Assembly (NCBI GenBank): GCA_033220425.1
Contig: CM065649.1
Coordinates: 2,666,001 to 2,730,000, forward strand
Direction: 5' to 3'
Length of the DNA stretch: 64,000 bases
Origin: Lepraria neglecta
Taxonomy: Eukaryota > Ascomycota > Lecanoromycetes > Lecanorales > Stereocaulaceae
Part shown: positions 35,171 to 47,407 of the stretch, in pieces
Layout: every line of letters starts with the position of its first letter
How positions within the stretch are numbered: the first letter of the stretch is position 1
Program-made: the position numbers and the translations under genes
The notes under the pieces: model-generated
The model's database searches: none
What the model was told of the DNA's origin: nothing
The model's input: only the letters and a program-made list of their open reading frames with translations

Positions 35171-36085
35171 TTACACACTATATGGCTCTTCACCCTGAAC
35201 GACCTAAAGTCGATCGTGTGCCCGGAGACAGCATTCGCAATCTTCAGTGCTCTTTCAGGCCAAAGTCTTACAACCAACGCCACGCCATGCCTATCTGATA
35301 TCCTGGGCCGTCTGCCTCAGATTATCCTCTGGAACTGGGCGAATCTACTTCTTTTCGATGTAGCCAACCAACGCCTACCGCAATCCATACTGGAAGATAC
35401 CGTTAACAAGTCATGGCGTCCATTGCCGTCCAAGCGGCTCACAGATGACGAAGCTCGAAGTTTGTTGCTAGTACTGGTGCCCATAGTCTTCCTAGTATCC
35501 ACCTATCTAGGCGGACTTTTCGAATCAGTGGCTATGACGTCGTTAACGTGGATGTATAATGACCTAGGAGGAGCCGATGAGAATTACATAGTCCGAAATC
35601 TCATCAATGCCTGCGGCTTCGTCTGCTACAGCTCGGGAGCTACTATTGTAGCCGCAGGGTATGGGCAGAACGAGCTCAATGGGAAGGCTTGCGTTTGGCT
35701 TGCTGTTGTCGGAGCCATTGTGTCTTCGACTCTCCAGACGCAGGACATGGCTGACATGGAGGGAGACGCCGCACGAGGCCGACGTACTTTGCCGCTTTTC
35801 CATGGCGAGATCGTCGCACGATGGTCTATTGCTGTTCCTGTTGCAGCGTAGCCATTTATATGTCCAGCCTTCTGGAGATGCGGTGTCATAGGCTACGGTA
35901 TCTTCAATGCTGTTGGGAGTCTCTTGTTTGTTCGGATTCTCGTGCTGAAGGGTCGGATGGCTTATCGGAGGACATGGGCCATTTGGTGCCTCTGGACAAT
36001 GACACTTTATCTGCTGCCTCTTCTCAAAGGAAAACCATCTAACCTCAATGATGCTGTTCTCTTGGCAGCTAAGTACGTGGTTTGA
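35171..36085 (+). pseudogene. UbiA-family prenyltransferase, single internal stop
   Basis: UbiA enzymes are polytopic membrane prenyltransferases; in fungi this subgroup often serves meroterpenoid pathways. One frame reads LHTIWLFTLNDLKSIVCPET, then NWANLLLFDVANQRLPQSIL and EDTVNKSWRPLP with the first Asp-rich prenyl-diphosphate site, several helices, and the second Asp motif QTQDMADMEGDAARGRRTLP. A TAG at 35849-35851 interrupts just before PFICPAFWRCGVIGYGIFNA; the same frame then stays open to the natural TGA at 36083. Relatives usually have Trp near this place, and TGG to TAG is a single transition. Upstream of LHTIW there is a TGA in frame and no clear first exon. No other biosynthetic genes surround it. 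Probably lost recently. Confidence 0.65.
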
Positions 36086-36352
36086 GTTGGACCTGAGATA
36101 GTAAGAGAAACAAGTTGTAAAGTATTGAAAGGCAGCAGGGACGGACGAAGACTGTAGGAATAGAGATTAGCTTGGTCAGAAAATTCGATTCGATGGAACA
36201 TAGAGAATAGGCAAGGTTTTCTGTTTCATTACTCTATCAGCAATTGAGATTGGACAAACTCGAAGATCCGGGGGGTTTTGGTGTACCTATATACTTATGT
36301 CACACGCAATGCTCAATACTCAATGCTTTTCTGAAAACCATTGCAACGCAAT

Positions 36353-39300
36353 CTACCAATCAATACCCCCATTCCCACCAGCAGTAATCTCGTGCGCAGC
36401 CCTAACCTCACCAGCGCCCTCCTTGAAATGGCTATCCTGGAAAGGCTTCCTCCCCTTCATACCCTTAAGCTTCTCGTCCAACTTACCAAATTGTCCGTTG
36501 GTTTCGCCTGCCTTGACTTTCCATTGGCTGGTACCGAGTCTGGCATCAAGCTCGTCGATTGGGGGAAGTTTGAGGTACACCCATCCATCCCCCTTTTCCT
36601 CAACGGGGAAGACGGCGATGTTGACTTCGGCGTCATTACTACATTTGCCCGCATCGTCGCCGTTGAGCGTGAAGTTCTTCTTGTGGAAGGGGCAGGAAAC
36701 CCAGAGTTTGTCTGTTTTGGCGTCATCGCCTAGAAGGCCTTCGGAAAGGGCGAATGTGCGTTTGTGGGGGCACATTTGTTGCGAGGCGTACCACTTCCCC
36801 TTGATTTTGAAGACAGCGAGCTGAGTGTCTCCGCGCTTGACGTTCTTAGAGCTACCGGTAGGCGTATCAACGAAGTGTTTCGCTTCGATAATCGGCTGCC
36901 ATGTCAAGCTCGACCATTTCGTGCCGCGGAAGTCCTCGGTAACAGATTCTTTAGGCCAGTAAGCGGGGTGTTGTTGACCGCGCACATCAACGGGCTCGAC
37001 GACGGAGAGCGTATCTTCTGTGTTGCCGAATTGTTTGAAGTGGCTACGTCGGGTGGGGTCGTTGATTGCTTCTGTCCATTCGCAGAAGAACGTCCCGACG
37101 AGTTCGTTCATTTGTTTTTCGAGCTCGGCTGCTATGCCGAGTTTGTCTTCGAGAACGACTTCGCGAAGATATTTGATGCCGCCGGGAAGTTGCTCGACCC
37201 AGCGCGCTGTGCGTTGGAGTTTGTCTGCTGTGCGGATGTAGAACATGAGGTAGCGGTCAAGGATGGGAATGACATCGTCGGGTGGTACGTCTTTGGCAAG
37301 GAGTTCGCTATGCCTAGGCTTCGCGCCGCCATTGCCACCGACGAAGACATTGAAGCCCTTCTCTGTGGCAATGAGACCGAAATCCTTATTTTGCGCCTCA
37401 GCGCACTCACGAACGCAGCCAGACACGCCGCCTTTCATTTTGTGTGGGGAGCGGATCGACTTGTAGCGTTCTTCGAGGCGGACGGCCATGCCTACGCTGT
37501 CGCCGATGCCGAAACGACACCAGGTTGTGCCGACGCAGGATTTGACAGTTCGCAAGGATTTGGCGTATGCGTGGCCGGATTCCATGCCTGCATTTACGAG
37601 TGCGGTCCAGATGTCGATGAGATCTTCTTTCTTGGCGCCGAACATGTCGATGCGTTGACCGCCGGTGATTTTGCAGTAGAGGTTGTATTTTTTGGCTACG
37701 GTTCCGATGACGATGAGTTTTTCGGGTGTAATTTCTCCGGCTGCTACTCTTGGAATGACCGAGAAGGTGCCGTTGCGTTGGATGTTGGCTAGAAATCTGT
37801 CGTTGGTATCTTGAAGGCCGTGTAATGGCTTGTCTATTATGTGCTGATTGTAAAGGGATGCAAGGATGGACCCCACGGCTGGTTTGCAGGCTTCGCAGCC
37901 CAAAGAGTCTTGATCCTTCCCACACTCCTTCATGATCTCTGGGAACGACTTCAATTTCTTGACGTAGATGATGTTGAAGAGATCGGCTCGTGAATAGGCG
38001 AAATGAGGACACAGGTGATTGAGCACTTCACTTCCCTGTGCTTTCATCTCCGTATTGAAGATTGTCTGAACCAAAGGCATACAGCCACCGCAGCCCGTGC
38101 CAGCCTTGGTGCATGATTTGACGTCCCCAATACTCTTGCATGTCCCATCCTTGACGGTTTTCGCTATATCTCCTTTAGTCACATTATGGCACGAGCAAAC
38201 CTGCGTGTCATCTGTCAAATCATTTGCGTCGTCTTCACCGTCCTTAGTGGCTCCCAGGATAAATTGGCTTGGCGGTACTTCTAAGGCTGTTTGGTTCTTG
38301 ACCATCGGTACCAATTTGACGTAGTCTTTAGTGTCACCAATCATCATACCGCCCAATAAGTGCTTGCCATCCAATGTGAAGAGGTACTTCTTGTACACAG
38401 CCTGGAATGGATCTTTATAAGTCAAAGCTTTCACTGGCGGCGGCGGTGGGCCATCGGTGATATTCTTCACCCTCTCTTCTGCTCCTTCTTTCACCTCCTT
38501 TTTAGCTCCATGTCTCTTGACTGGTAGCTCCTTAGGCCCGTCCCGGTCTGCGAAGAAGTCCCCGAAACTGGCAACTTCCACGCCGAGTAACTTCAACTTT
38601 GTACTTAGGTCGGGCCTCTTGAATTTTCTTGGAGCATGGACCTTTGCTTGTGTCATGTTGAAGGCAAGGACTTCCGCCATCTCGATTCCGGGCGCGATTA
38701 AGCCAAAGGTCTGACTTTCCCAGCTGGCACACTCCCCAATGGCATAAATGCCGTCTTCGCTTGTCTTGAGGCTCGGGTCAATGACGATACCTCCGCCTCT
38801 GTCGGCACACTTGATTCCAGATCGTCTGGCAAGCTCATCTCGAGCTTTAATGCCAATGCCGAACATTAGACATTTGCAATCCATCCTTTCTCCGTCCTCA
38901 AACTGTACCCCTTTGACGGCATTGTCCTCATTCACCTCAATCTTGCCGACTCTTTTGCTGAGGAGCACGTCCAGTCCTAATTTTGACACAAGGTCTACTA
39001 CCATACTGCCAGCATCGCTGTCAAGCTGACGGCTGAGGACCCATCGATTTCGCTCGATGAGCTTGACCTGGCCGAAGCTTTCGAGGTCCATCATTGCCTT
39101 TGCTGCTTCCAGTCCTAGCAGACCTCCACCCACCACAGCACCCGTGCTGCCTTTGCAAGTCTCTGAGTATCTAATTAGCTTTTCTAGGTCTTCGATGGTA
39201 CGGTAGACAAAGACCCCTTTTGCGTCATGTCCAGGTGTGTGCCGCGGCAGAAGTGCATCAGAGCCGGTAGCGAGGACAAGGATATCGTAAGGGACAGTCT

Positions 39301-39837
39301 CGCCCGTAGATGTGGATACGACTTTGTCTTTGGGATGTATATCTGTGACCGTGGTATTGAGGTGGTAATTGAGAGATCCTTCAGGCATTCCGGAATACTG
39401 CACGAATTCTACTGTCAGTGGATAGTCTGTGGACTCGTCATAGACGGGCATGACGTACCCATTCCTTTGGATTCAAGTACAAGTTTTCAGCTTTCCGATG
39501 CTGGAAGAAGCTTGTCAACCCGACTCGATTGTATGCTAGATGCGCCTCCTCTCCTATGACCACCACATCGTATTCCCTTCTCCTTGCGTCCATCTTCAGG
39601 AGCTTTTCACTACTCAGGGCAGCCATCAGCAGTTGCTACAATGGCTTTGAAATGGGTAGTAAGAACTGGCGGTAGAACTCACATGAATGCAATGCCCACC
39701 ATGCCTAGTCCTACGACAACGACCTTCGTCCTCTGTCCCTTGGGCCTTGGATATCGTGCTACATTCTCTTCTGGATCATGACCATTGACGGGCACCTTGC
39801 CGGCCTGCATGCTAGGCGAGGACTCTGCCCAAGACAT
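36353..39837 (-). CDS. niiA: assimilatory nitrite reductase [NAD(P)H]
   Basis: Reduces nitrite to ammonium in the cytosol, the second step of nitrate assimilation. Three exons: 39683-39837, 39459-39612 and 36353-39397, joining in phase to 1117 aa, the usual length. Domain order: a FAD/NAD(P) fold with [14 protein letters not shown], then DVVVIGEE and [17 protein letters not shown], up to about residue 400. A BFD-type [2Fe-2S] site follows ([10 protein letters not shown], then GCGGCMP). The siroheme/[4Fe-4S] half domains carry [15 protein letters not shown] and [14 protein letters not shown] (about 760-820). The C-terminal Rieske-type [2Fe-2S] domain has CPHKRTFA and SCPFHKKNF. The start ATG gives [19 protein letters not shown]. 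It is divergent from niaD, sharing the 1.6 kb promoter to its right, so co-induction by nitrate and repression by ammonium are expected. No defect seen. Confidence 0.96.
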
Positions 39838-40560
39838 CTTGAAGGTATTAATTCAAGTAGCTCGAGTGGCAGTCCGAATGCCAGGTTAGTAGCACTGCAG
39901 TCAGTCTTCGAGAACGCGGTATCGTACAGCTAAGCAGACACCATGTGGAGTTACAGACAGCACAATCGCGACTGAGAATTGAGAAAAAAGAATGGGATCT
40001 CAATCAAGACATCGACAGAGGCAAATTAAGAGGCTAGGAAATGCATAAGCATAGAAAGCTCCTGGAGCTCACTGATGCACTCCCCACCAGAGCCCGCGGG
40101 CAACGCCACATGCTTCATGGCGGAAACTTATCGCGGTGCATGGTGAGGCTCTTGGCCATACAAGATGGGCTTTTAGGAATTGCAAAAGGCAATTGATGAG
40201 CTTCTCCTCGGGCCCGTTGGATTTCGTGGTTGATGTCTGCCCGCTATTGCTGAATGCGGCGTGGAAAGATAAGAGATGCGGGTTTGATACGTCGTGGAGA
40301 GATAAAGCTGGACGCGCTAAGCCATTAGGAGCTAATTCCCCGGATCACAGGGACTCGTCCTCGTCTTTGGTGAGACTTCGACGTCAAACCACAAGAAAGG
40401 TCTTTACTTTTTTTGATCCACCGGACGAAAGAATGGTGTAGTAGGCTACTTGCAGCACTTGCAGCAAGAGTGGCACTCACTGGGCTTCTGGCTCCGGAGA
40501 AGACCAGCAAAGCAGAGATCCGCGGACTTTCCCTACAGCTCGCGTGCTGGCGTGAACTCC

Positions 40561-40832
40561 CTCGGTGTCGTAAAAATAAACTGGGCCCCCACCAAATAAT
40601 CGAGTTTAAGGCCCACCCCACCAAAATTACGCCTATACATCCTCAAATCGACCCAAATTACTGCTAGACTCGGTGGCAATTTGAAGCTATACAAAATGGT
40701 AAATTTGATGGTAGATTTCATTTGTATGGATGGCATAATAGTGTGCTTTTGGCGGTGGTGGAGTGGAAAAAGTGGTTCAGGGGCAGACCTCGCTTATTTG
40801 GTGGGGGCCCAGTTTATTTTTACGACACCGAG
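40561..40832. mobile_element. fold-back MITE in the nitrate promoter
   Basis: 272 bp. Terminal inverted repeats of 39 bp (40561-40599 and 40794-40832), beginning CTCGGTGTCGTAAAAATAAA, are exact reverse complements. ACTCC at 40556-40560 and again at 40833-40837 looks like a 5-bp target-site duplication. The interior also folds back imperfectly (AAATT-GATGGT against its complement), so almost the whole element is one palindrome. There is no open frame, so it is a non-autonomous DNA element. Perfect TIRs suggest a young insertion. The parent superfamily is not identifiable from this copy, and I see no other copy in the window. Confidence 0.9.
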
Positions 40833-41149
40833 ACTCCTTACTGAAGCATATAAATTCCGAGGCTTCTTGCTCAATGCCGAGACAGGCACCACCATCCCCG
40901 GAGAGATCTGACGGGCTCGATTAGCACTAGTGACCATGTGTTGTGTATATGGCCGTGGCAGTCAATTTTGGTTTCCGCTGCTTCCAACCGAAGCCTGCCT
41001 CCTCCGGGTTTTAGGTACACACCGCTTATCAACGACGCTAATGGATAAGGATTTCAATGATGACTTTACGTCTAATTTGTGGCCTCTTGGCTCGAAGAAA
41101 GGCTGATGCAAGCAGGAATATTGCGGGAAATTTTCCACTGTTGACGTAC

Positions 41150-41157
41150 CTCCGCGG
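41150..41157 (+). promoter_or_regulatory. NirA-type binding site CTCCGCGG
   Basis: Exact match to the CTCCGHGG consensus known from Aspergillus niiA-niaD, 295 bp upstream of the niaD ATG. Confidence 0.55.
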
Positions 41158-41451
41158 ACTACTGTTCAGCTACTATTCATGACCATGGGCTGGCATTGTC
41201 CGACCTCATTGGGTACAAGCCTCGCTTGAACCCATTGTCTGAAGTTAGTACAACGAGAATCGTGATTTCACTTGTGCCTATCAAAATATCATTGGCTTCA
41301 TGCTAACGTAGCATGCGGTGCCTTGTGGAACATGGCAGGCGCGCTGGGTAAAATAGTTTAACACCCTCCTTTAATGGCATACGTATATGCCGTTTCATCA
41401 CCACGTCTCTATACTTTCCATGTATATATATACTTTTTACACATTCACATA

Positions 41452-44176
41452 ATGGAGGATCCAGCTCAAGACAGACATTCCCGAAGCATCGTTGAGAAAC
41501 ACGAAGAACTACCGCCATCCCCGGCCCAGACTGAAGAGAATGACTCCGAGTCCAGCGAAGAAGTCGATATCCCACTGCCACCACCTACCACCATACCCAC
41601 AGAGACCCTCGACGTTGACAAGAAGACCCCAGACGCTCACGTACCCCGAGATCCCAGGCTAATACGATTGACTGGAGTTCACCCTTTCAACGTCGAAGCA
41701 CCCCTATCAGCACTATTCAACGAAGGCTTCTTGACCAGTGCCGAGCTATTCTACGTCCGAAACCATGGTGCTGTGCCCAAAGTCAAAGACGAGGAAATCC
41801 CGGATTGGGAATTCTCAGTGGAAGGGTTTCTCGATGCTACACCCCCACCACCAGTGTCAATTGACTGACATGGACAATGACAGGCTCGTCCGAAAGCCCC
41901 TCACCCTCACCCTTCGCCAGCTCATCGCCGAGTATGAGCAGATCACCTGTCCCATAACACTTGTCTGCGCAGGCAACAGAAGAAAAGAGCAGAATCAAGT
42001 CAGGAAAAGCAAAGGGTTCTCATGGGGACCAGCTGGTGTGTCCACGGCACTCTTCACAGGCGTTGCCATGTCAGAGTTGATAAAGAGAGCTCGCCCGAAG
42101 AAAAAGGCGAGATACGTGTGCATGGAAGGCGCGGACAAGCTTGTATGGTAATCTAATAAGTGGGGACGAGACCTACCGTTGGCTGACATTGGGTAGCCCA
42201 ACGGATTCTACGGCACATCGGTCAAGCTCAACTGGGTCATGGACCCCAATAAAGGCATGATGCTGTCATACAAAATGAACGGCGAGATGTTGCGACCCGA
42301 TCATGGCAAACCCTTGCGAGCCGTCATACCTGGACAAATTGGAGGACGCAGTGTGAAGTGGCTGAAGAAGCTGATAGTCACTGCAGCCCCGAGCGACAAT
42401 TGGTACCATATCTACGACAACCGAGTGTTACCTACTATGGTCAGTCCTGACGAGTCTGCGAATGATCCCAAATGGTGGATGGACGATAGATACGCTATAT
42501 ACGATTTAAGCACCAACTCAGCCATTGCATACCCCGCACATGAGGAGCAGGCTTGCTTAGTCGGTGGACCAGAGAAATACCGAGCCAAAGGCTATGCTTA
42601 CGGCGGTGGCGGAAGAAGAGTTACCAGAGTCGAGCTCTCACTCGATAAAGGCCGGACGTGGCGATTGGCTAACATCGACTACCCTGAAGATAGATATCGA
42701 GACGCCGAGCAGATTTTGTATGGAGGGCGCCTCGATATGTCGTGGAGGGAAAGCTGCTTCTGCTGGTGTCAATGGTCCTTGGATTTTCGAGTCTCTGAGC
42801 TGGCAGATGCCAAAGATATCGTCGTAAGAGCAATGGACGAGAGTATGAATATACAGCCGAAGGAAATGTACTGGAGCGTCCTCGGCATGATGAACAACCC
42901 CTGGTTTCGCGTCACTATAAGCAAGGAAGGCGACTACCTCCGCTTCGAGCACCCAACACAACCAGCACTAATGCCCGGAGGTTGGATGGAACGGGTCAAA
43001 AAAGCCGGAGGTAACCTAATGAACGGCCAGTGGGGCGAAAAGCTTGCAGGCGAAGAAGTACAAACTGCCTTTCAAGAGGTAGCAAAAGAAGTCCCCATGA
43101 CAAAACCAGATCTCAAACACGAAATTACGATTGACGAATTACGAAAACATGACAATGACACCGACCCCTGGTTTGTCGTAAACAATGAAGTCTACTCCGG
43201 CACCGCATTCCTCAAAGACCACCCTGGCGGCGCCCAGTCCATCGTTTCGGCCGCCGGCCTCGACACCACGGACGAGTTCATGGCCATCCACTCCGAAACC
43301 GCAAAAGCAATGATGCCAACCTACCACCTCGGCACCCTCGACTCTGCCGCTAAAATCGCCCTCTCAGAACCGCAATCCGAGACCGCCTCGAACGAGCCCC
43401 GCGATACCTTCCTCAACCCCAGATCCTGGACTAAAGCAGTCCTTTCCTCCAAGAAAAAGATATCCGCAGACACCGTCATCTTCACCTTCACCCTCGAGCA
43501 CAAGACTCAAATGCTCGGCCTTCCCGTAGGCCAACATCTAATGATCCGGCTCCGGGACCCCGTCCAGCGCGAAGCCATCATACGACCATACACACCCATC
43601 TCCGAAATGAATTCCAAAGGCCGCCTCGACGTGTTGATAAAACTCTACCTCGAAGGTGATATAGGCGGGAAGATGAGCAAGGCGATGAACTCCCTCCCCG
43701 TCGGCCACGGCGTGGACTTTAAGGGACCAATTGGGAAGTTTACGTACTTGGGGAAGGGACTTTGCTCCATTAATGGTACCGAGAAGAAGGTGAAGAAATT
43801 TGCTATGATCTGTGGTGGCTCGGGAATCACGCCCATCTTCCAGGTCTTCCGCGCTGTGATGCGCGACAAGGACGATCCTACGACTTGTACGGTGCTCAAT
43901 GGGAACCGCCTCTTTGAAGACATATTATGTAAGGAAGACTTGGATGCGTTGCTAACGGGTAACGAAGACCGAGGGGAGGTCATCCACACCCTGACCAAAG
44001 CCCCTGAGACGTGGAAAGGGCTCCGAGGCCGCATCAACGGCGAGCTTGTGCAAAAGCATTGTGAGTGCCATGAAGAGACGCTGGTGCTAGTTTGTGGGCC
44101 GGAAGCGCTGGAGAAGAGTATTCATGTTGCGCTCAAGGAGCAGGGGTGGAGTGATGATCAGATTTTATTCTTCTGA
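41452..44176 (+). CDS. niaD: assimilatory nitrate reductase [NADPH]
   Basis: Reduces nitrate to nitrite; cytosolic molybdenum enzyme. Three exons: 41452-41825, 41884-42142 and 42197-44176, joining in phase to 870 aa, as in other ascomycetes. An acidic, Pro-rich leader (MEDPAQDRHSRSIVEKHEEL) is followed by the molybdopterin domain (FYVRNHGAVP; VCAGNRRKEQN with the Mo-ligand Cys; GFSWGPAGVST; CMEGADKL) and the dimerisation domain up to about residue 490. The cytochrome b5 domain has haem ligands in LKDHPGGAQS and AIHSETAK (about 530-600). The FAD domain has RPYTPIS, and the NADPH domain has GGSGITPIFQ and VCGPEALEKS. The C-terminus is DDQILFF. I chose the ATG at 41452; a more upstream in-frame ATG lies in the leader at 41374 but gives no homologous sequence. 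No defect seen. Confidence 0.96.
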
Positions 44177-44766
44177 TGTAGGATTGTTTGGATATGGTAA
44201 TTTGATTATCTTACTGGATATGGACATGGCAGCTTGACGAAAAAGGGTTTACAGGTACATAGCGTTTGGGTATCTGGGTTCTACTGGGTTGGGTTTTGGT
44301 TTGTCGAGTAGATAGGGGTACATATGCTTGAGTGTGAGAAGCCTTGGATGGCGGTATATATACGACAAATGGATTGATAAATGGTTGATGTGGATAAAGC
44401 AAATGGTAGAGATTTCGAATTCATTGTGACCATGTACTTGCATAGGCTGTCTGTCATTGAGGCTACATTCGTTAGCATCATCACGAGTGGGCAGGTCTTG
44501 GGACGTATGGATGGGTGAAACATAAATGGTCATGATGAGAGGATGAAGTTCATTTGATTATGCACATACTAAGGTAGCTCGATGATCTCCGTTAGCTGTC
44601 TCCACGCTTCAATGTTAATGCTTGCTCTGTGAAAAGGAATCTCGTTATGCATCATCAATTCATATCTTCATTCCCATCATCCCTGGCATAACACAGCTAC
44701 GGCATCCGAAGTTCTGAAGGTCTGTCAAGTCATGTAATGATCACGAACCTACCTACTCGTGATGCC
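44177..44766. other. intergenic between converging niaD and FAD-oxidase genes
   Basis: About 590 bp between two converging 3' ends. AT-rich, with no gene or repeat seen. Confidence 0.5.
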
Positions 44767-46511
44767 TCAATTCCCAATAGACTGGGGATTCCAGAACACA
44801 TGCCCCGGATCCACAACCTGCTTAATGGCAAGGAGCTTAGCGTACATGTCAGCACCATAGTACAACGTGTGGGCCTGCGCAGCGGTCAAGCTCGGATCCA
44901 CATAGATCAGATACGCGCCGAATGTCGTGTCCGGCATCGCACTCGTTATTGCAGTGTTGAGTCCGTTAATGAAATTGAGGGTGCGGGGTGGGAATGGATC
45001 AGTAGTTTCCGTCGTGTCGCCATAGTGTTGCAGCACCCATAGCGCGGTGCGATCACTGTAGGCAGACGAGGACGGCGAAGGAACATTGATCTTGCTATCC
45101 GGGCCGCCGTAAAGGTTGATGATGCTGAACCAAGGGCTTGGCAGGTTGACGCCGTTTTCACTTATGTAGCTGAAGTAGCTGTTCAGGGCATCTGTGGTTA
45201 GAGGAGCGGACGAAGGCACAACGAGGCTTTTTGCGAAGAAGTCGTCGTGGAGATTGTAGCCTAGGGTTGGTTGCTGGAGAGTGTTTGGGGAGGCGAGGAG
45301 GGAAAGGGAGGTGATCCAGTCTACGGCTTGGATGGATGAGGAAGAGGGAGTAGGCAGGCCGCTGAGTAGAGCGAGGGCGATGGCATTGGTAAAGGTTTCG
45401 AGGTCACCGAGATATGTCCCAGAGATAGAGAAAGATTGGCCATCGAGGTGGACGCCGAAGCCAAGTTTGCCGTCGACGACGGATGCGTTGAGGGCGAAGT
45501 TCTGGATGTGCGTGAAGGCTGCTGTGGGGGCAGCGGCTGAATTGTACATGCCTGGAAGGGTGTAGGCCCAGTTGACAACTGAAGCTGGGGATGGCTGGGT
45601 CTGTAGGTGAAAGGTTGTGATTATGCCGAAGGAGTCAGCAGCGCCGCGGAGGGCGTAGCAGATGTCTGGGTATGTCGTCTCGGTAGCGTGGATGAAGCTA
45701 CCGTTGGCGAGTACGACGTCGAGAGCAACAATCGTATCCAGCGTAATGCCCCATAGTCGAGAGGTGTAGCCAAATCCTCCATGACTCGCATGACCGCCGA
45801 TGCCAATTCCTGGACTGGTTCCATGGGGCAGAGCACGCTGAGATTGGTTGTAGATAGCCAATACCATATCCCCCAGTCTAACGCCTCCACCGATTTGTGC
45901 AATCCCGCTCTCATCGACACTGATATCTTGGACATTTTCGAGGTCAATCACCATGCTCCCGTCCTGACCTCCGCTGCTGAAGCTCGCGTAGGAGTGGCCA
46001 CCGCTCTTGGCTTGAAATTTGACATTGTTCTGAGCGGCGCAGAGCACAGCATTCGCGATGTCCTGCGTGGATGTTGGGAGAACGATCACTGCTGGGATGT
46101 GTTGCAGGCGCAGATTGAAAGGTTCAGCGAGCTGCCCGAAGGCTGAAGAGGGAGCGTAGACGGTGGGAACATTCTTGGCGGCTAAGCAGTCTAGCAAAGC
46201 TGTAGAGGGAGGCGAGTTGCATTTGCCGAATGCAGGCTGACATCCAGTGATGCAGTAGTCTTCTGATGAACCACTATGAGAAGGCATCAGTAGCTGTTTC
46301 AGCAGTGGGGTCTTGAGACTTACCAGTAGCCATATTGACTGCAACATTCTCCGGTTGGACAGGTGTTTCCATTGGTGCCCCCACAAGTCTCATCAGGTGA
46401 CACAACTCTCTTGGTCAGGGTTTGCAAGACATCGTTAGCTTTGGGTTCGAAGAAGGGATTGGCAATGGCTGTAGCGGTCAAAGTGAGCAGGGTTAGGAAG
46501 TAGTAATGCAT
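44767..46511 (-). CDS. secreted FAD-linked oligosaccharide oxidase with N-terminal chitin-binding module
   Basis: Berberine-bridge/vanillyl-alcohol-oxidase-type flavoenzyme, probably oxidising (chito)oligosaccharides outside the cell. Two exons (46324-46511 and 44767-46273), 564 aa. The signal peptide is MHYYFLTLLTLTATAIA. A CBM18-type chitin-binding domain follows: CGGTNGNTCPTGECCSQYGY joined across the intron to CGSSEDYC. The FAD-binding domain has IPAVIVLPTSTQDIANAV, KSGGHSYASFSSGG (His for covalent flavin) and HGTSPGIGIGGHASHGGFG. In glucooligosaccharide and chitooligosaccharide oxidases the second covalent link is a Cys in HGTCP; here it is Ser. The BBE motif at the end (VDPGHVFWNPQSIG) is intact. 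The CBM18 suggests chitin as target. The frame is clean and the gene looks functional. Confidence 0.88.
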
Positions 46512-47407
46512 TCTGAACGGGACTGAAGCACATTTGCTTCAATGAGAGAAGATAGGAAGAATGCAGCTAAGGCAATGTCTGGAGGACCCAGCTCATCATA
46601 ACGATCTTGCTCGGACATAGGCAGCAGGAAAGCCAAGAAGAATGGCGCCATCATAAGACTACTGTACGGAGCTATACGAGACATTCAGGGCTATGCTACC
46701 CTAGCATTGGTTATTGTTGTAAGCCGTGACATGAAGTGACATGAGGTCCTTGGAGATGGTCAGCAAGGGAAAGTGAAGGCTGATCGGGCTCGTCCCCTAG
46801 ATTTCTTGGCAACCCGGGAACTAGTTAGAAAGAGGACTCGCCTTCCCGATATCCCTGTCATTCATCCTCAAGCTCCTCCACCGCCTTCTGCTCCATGTCG
46901 CAGCCTCAACTGCTTCTGATGTGGACTTTTCAGCAGAATCCTGGTTGTCTGAAACCCCAACCGGTGCTCTAAACTACCATGTTCCATCATCGATTGGCCA
47001 TTCTGCAGCTAGAGACAGCGCTCCGCGCAGTGGTAGACTCATGTCTTTCTTTTACAGTCGTCTATTGCCTTGCGCCTGCTTGCGCTAGCGGACTCGTCTT
47101 CTCTCTCTATAGAATACGCATAATCCATAGCCTTCGCGATTTAGGCGCCTAGGCATGATTCGATGGCTACGCGCTTCTGGCTGCCATGCGCTTACCTGCG
47201 TTTCAGCTTCTCGATGTATAATCACCATGTCGCTGCCCTTCAGTGTTTTCAAATTCTCTGCGAAAGCTAAGAATCCTCCCCGAATCTTTCTGTTTCGGTC
47301 AACCCGAAAATTTCCTCCTTGAACTTCCTATTGTGCTCAACGGTTCCTTTAGGAAGCGTGCGTTTCATCATCAGAGCCTCGGACATTATTGGGCGTTTCT
47401 TACAAGG
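46512..47407. other. intergenic between two divergent secreted-protein genes
   Basis: About 900 bp, a shared upstream region for the FAD oxidase (minus) and the metallopeptidase-like gene (plus). Short frames in it have no recognisable content. CT-rich near 46860-46900 and 47090-47110. Confidence 0.45.

Larger units (their letters stand above)
39838..41451. promoter_or_regulatory. niiA-niaD bidirectional promoter
   Basis: In Aspergillus the homologous region binds NirA (CTCCGHGG) and the GATA factor AreA (HGATAR). Here one full NirA word, CTCCGCGG, lies at 41150-41157, about 300 bp before niaD, and a near match (ATCCGCGG) near 40519. GATA words: 40128-40133, 40267-40272 and 40300-40305 on the niiA side; 41026-41031 and 41278-41283 on the niaD side. 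A MITE at 40561-40832 lies between the two groups. Confidence 0.7.

Noticed and set aside
36764-37792. 342-codon open frame on the plus strand inside niiA
   Set aside because: It is a mirror of the niiA coding strand; codon structure and all conserved motifs belong to the minus strand.
35171-44176. A secondary-metabolite cluster around the UbiA gene
   Set aside because: Neighbours are primary nitrate assimilation; no synthase, P450 or cyclase is present.
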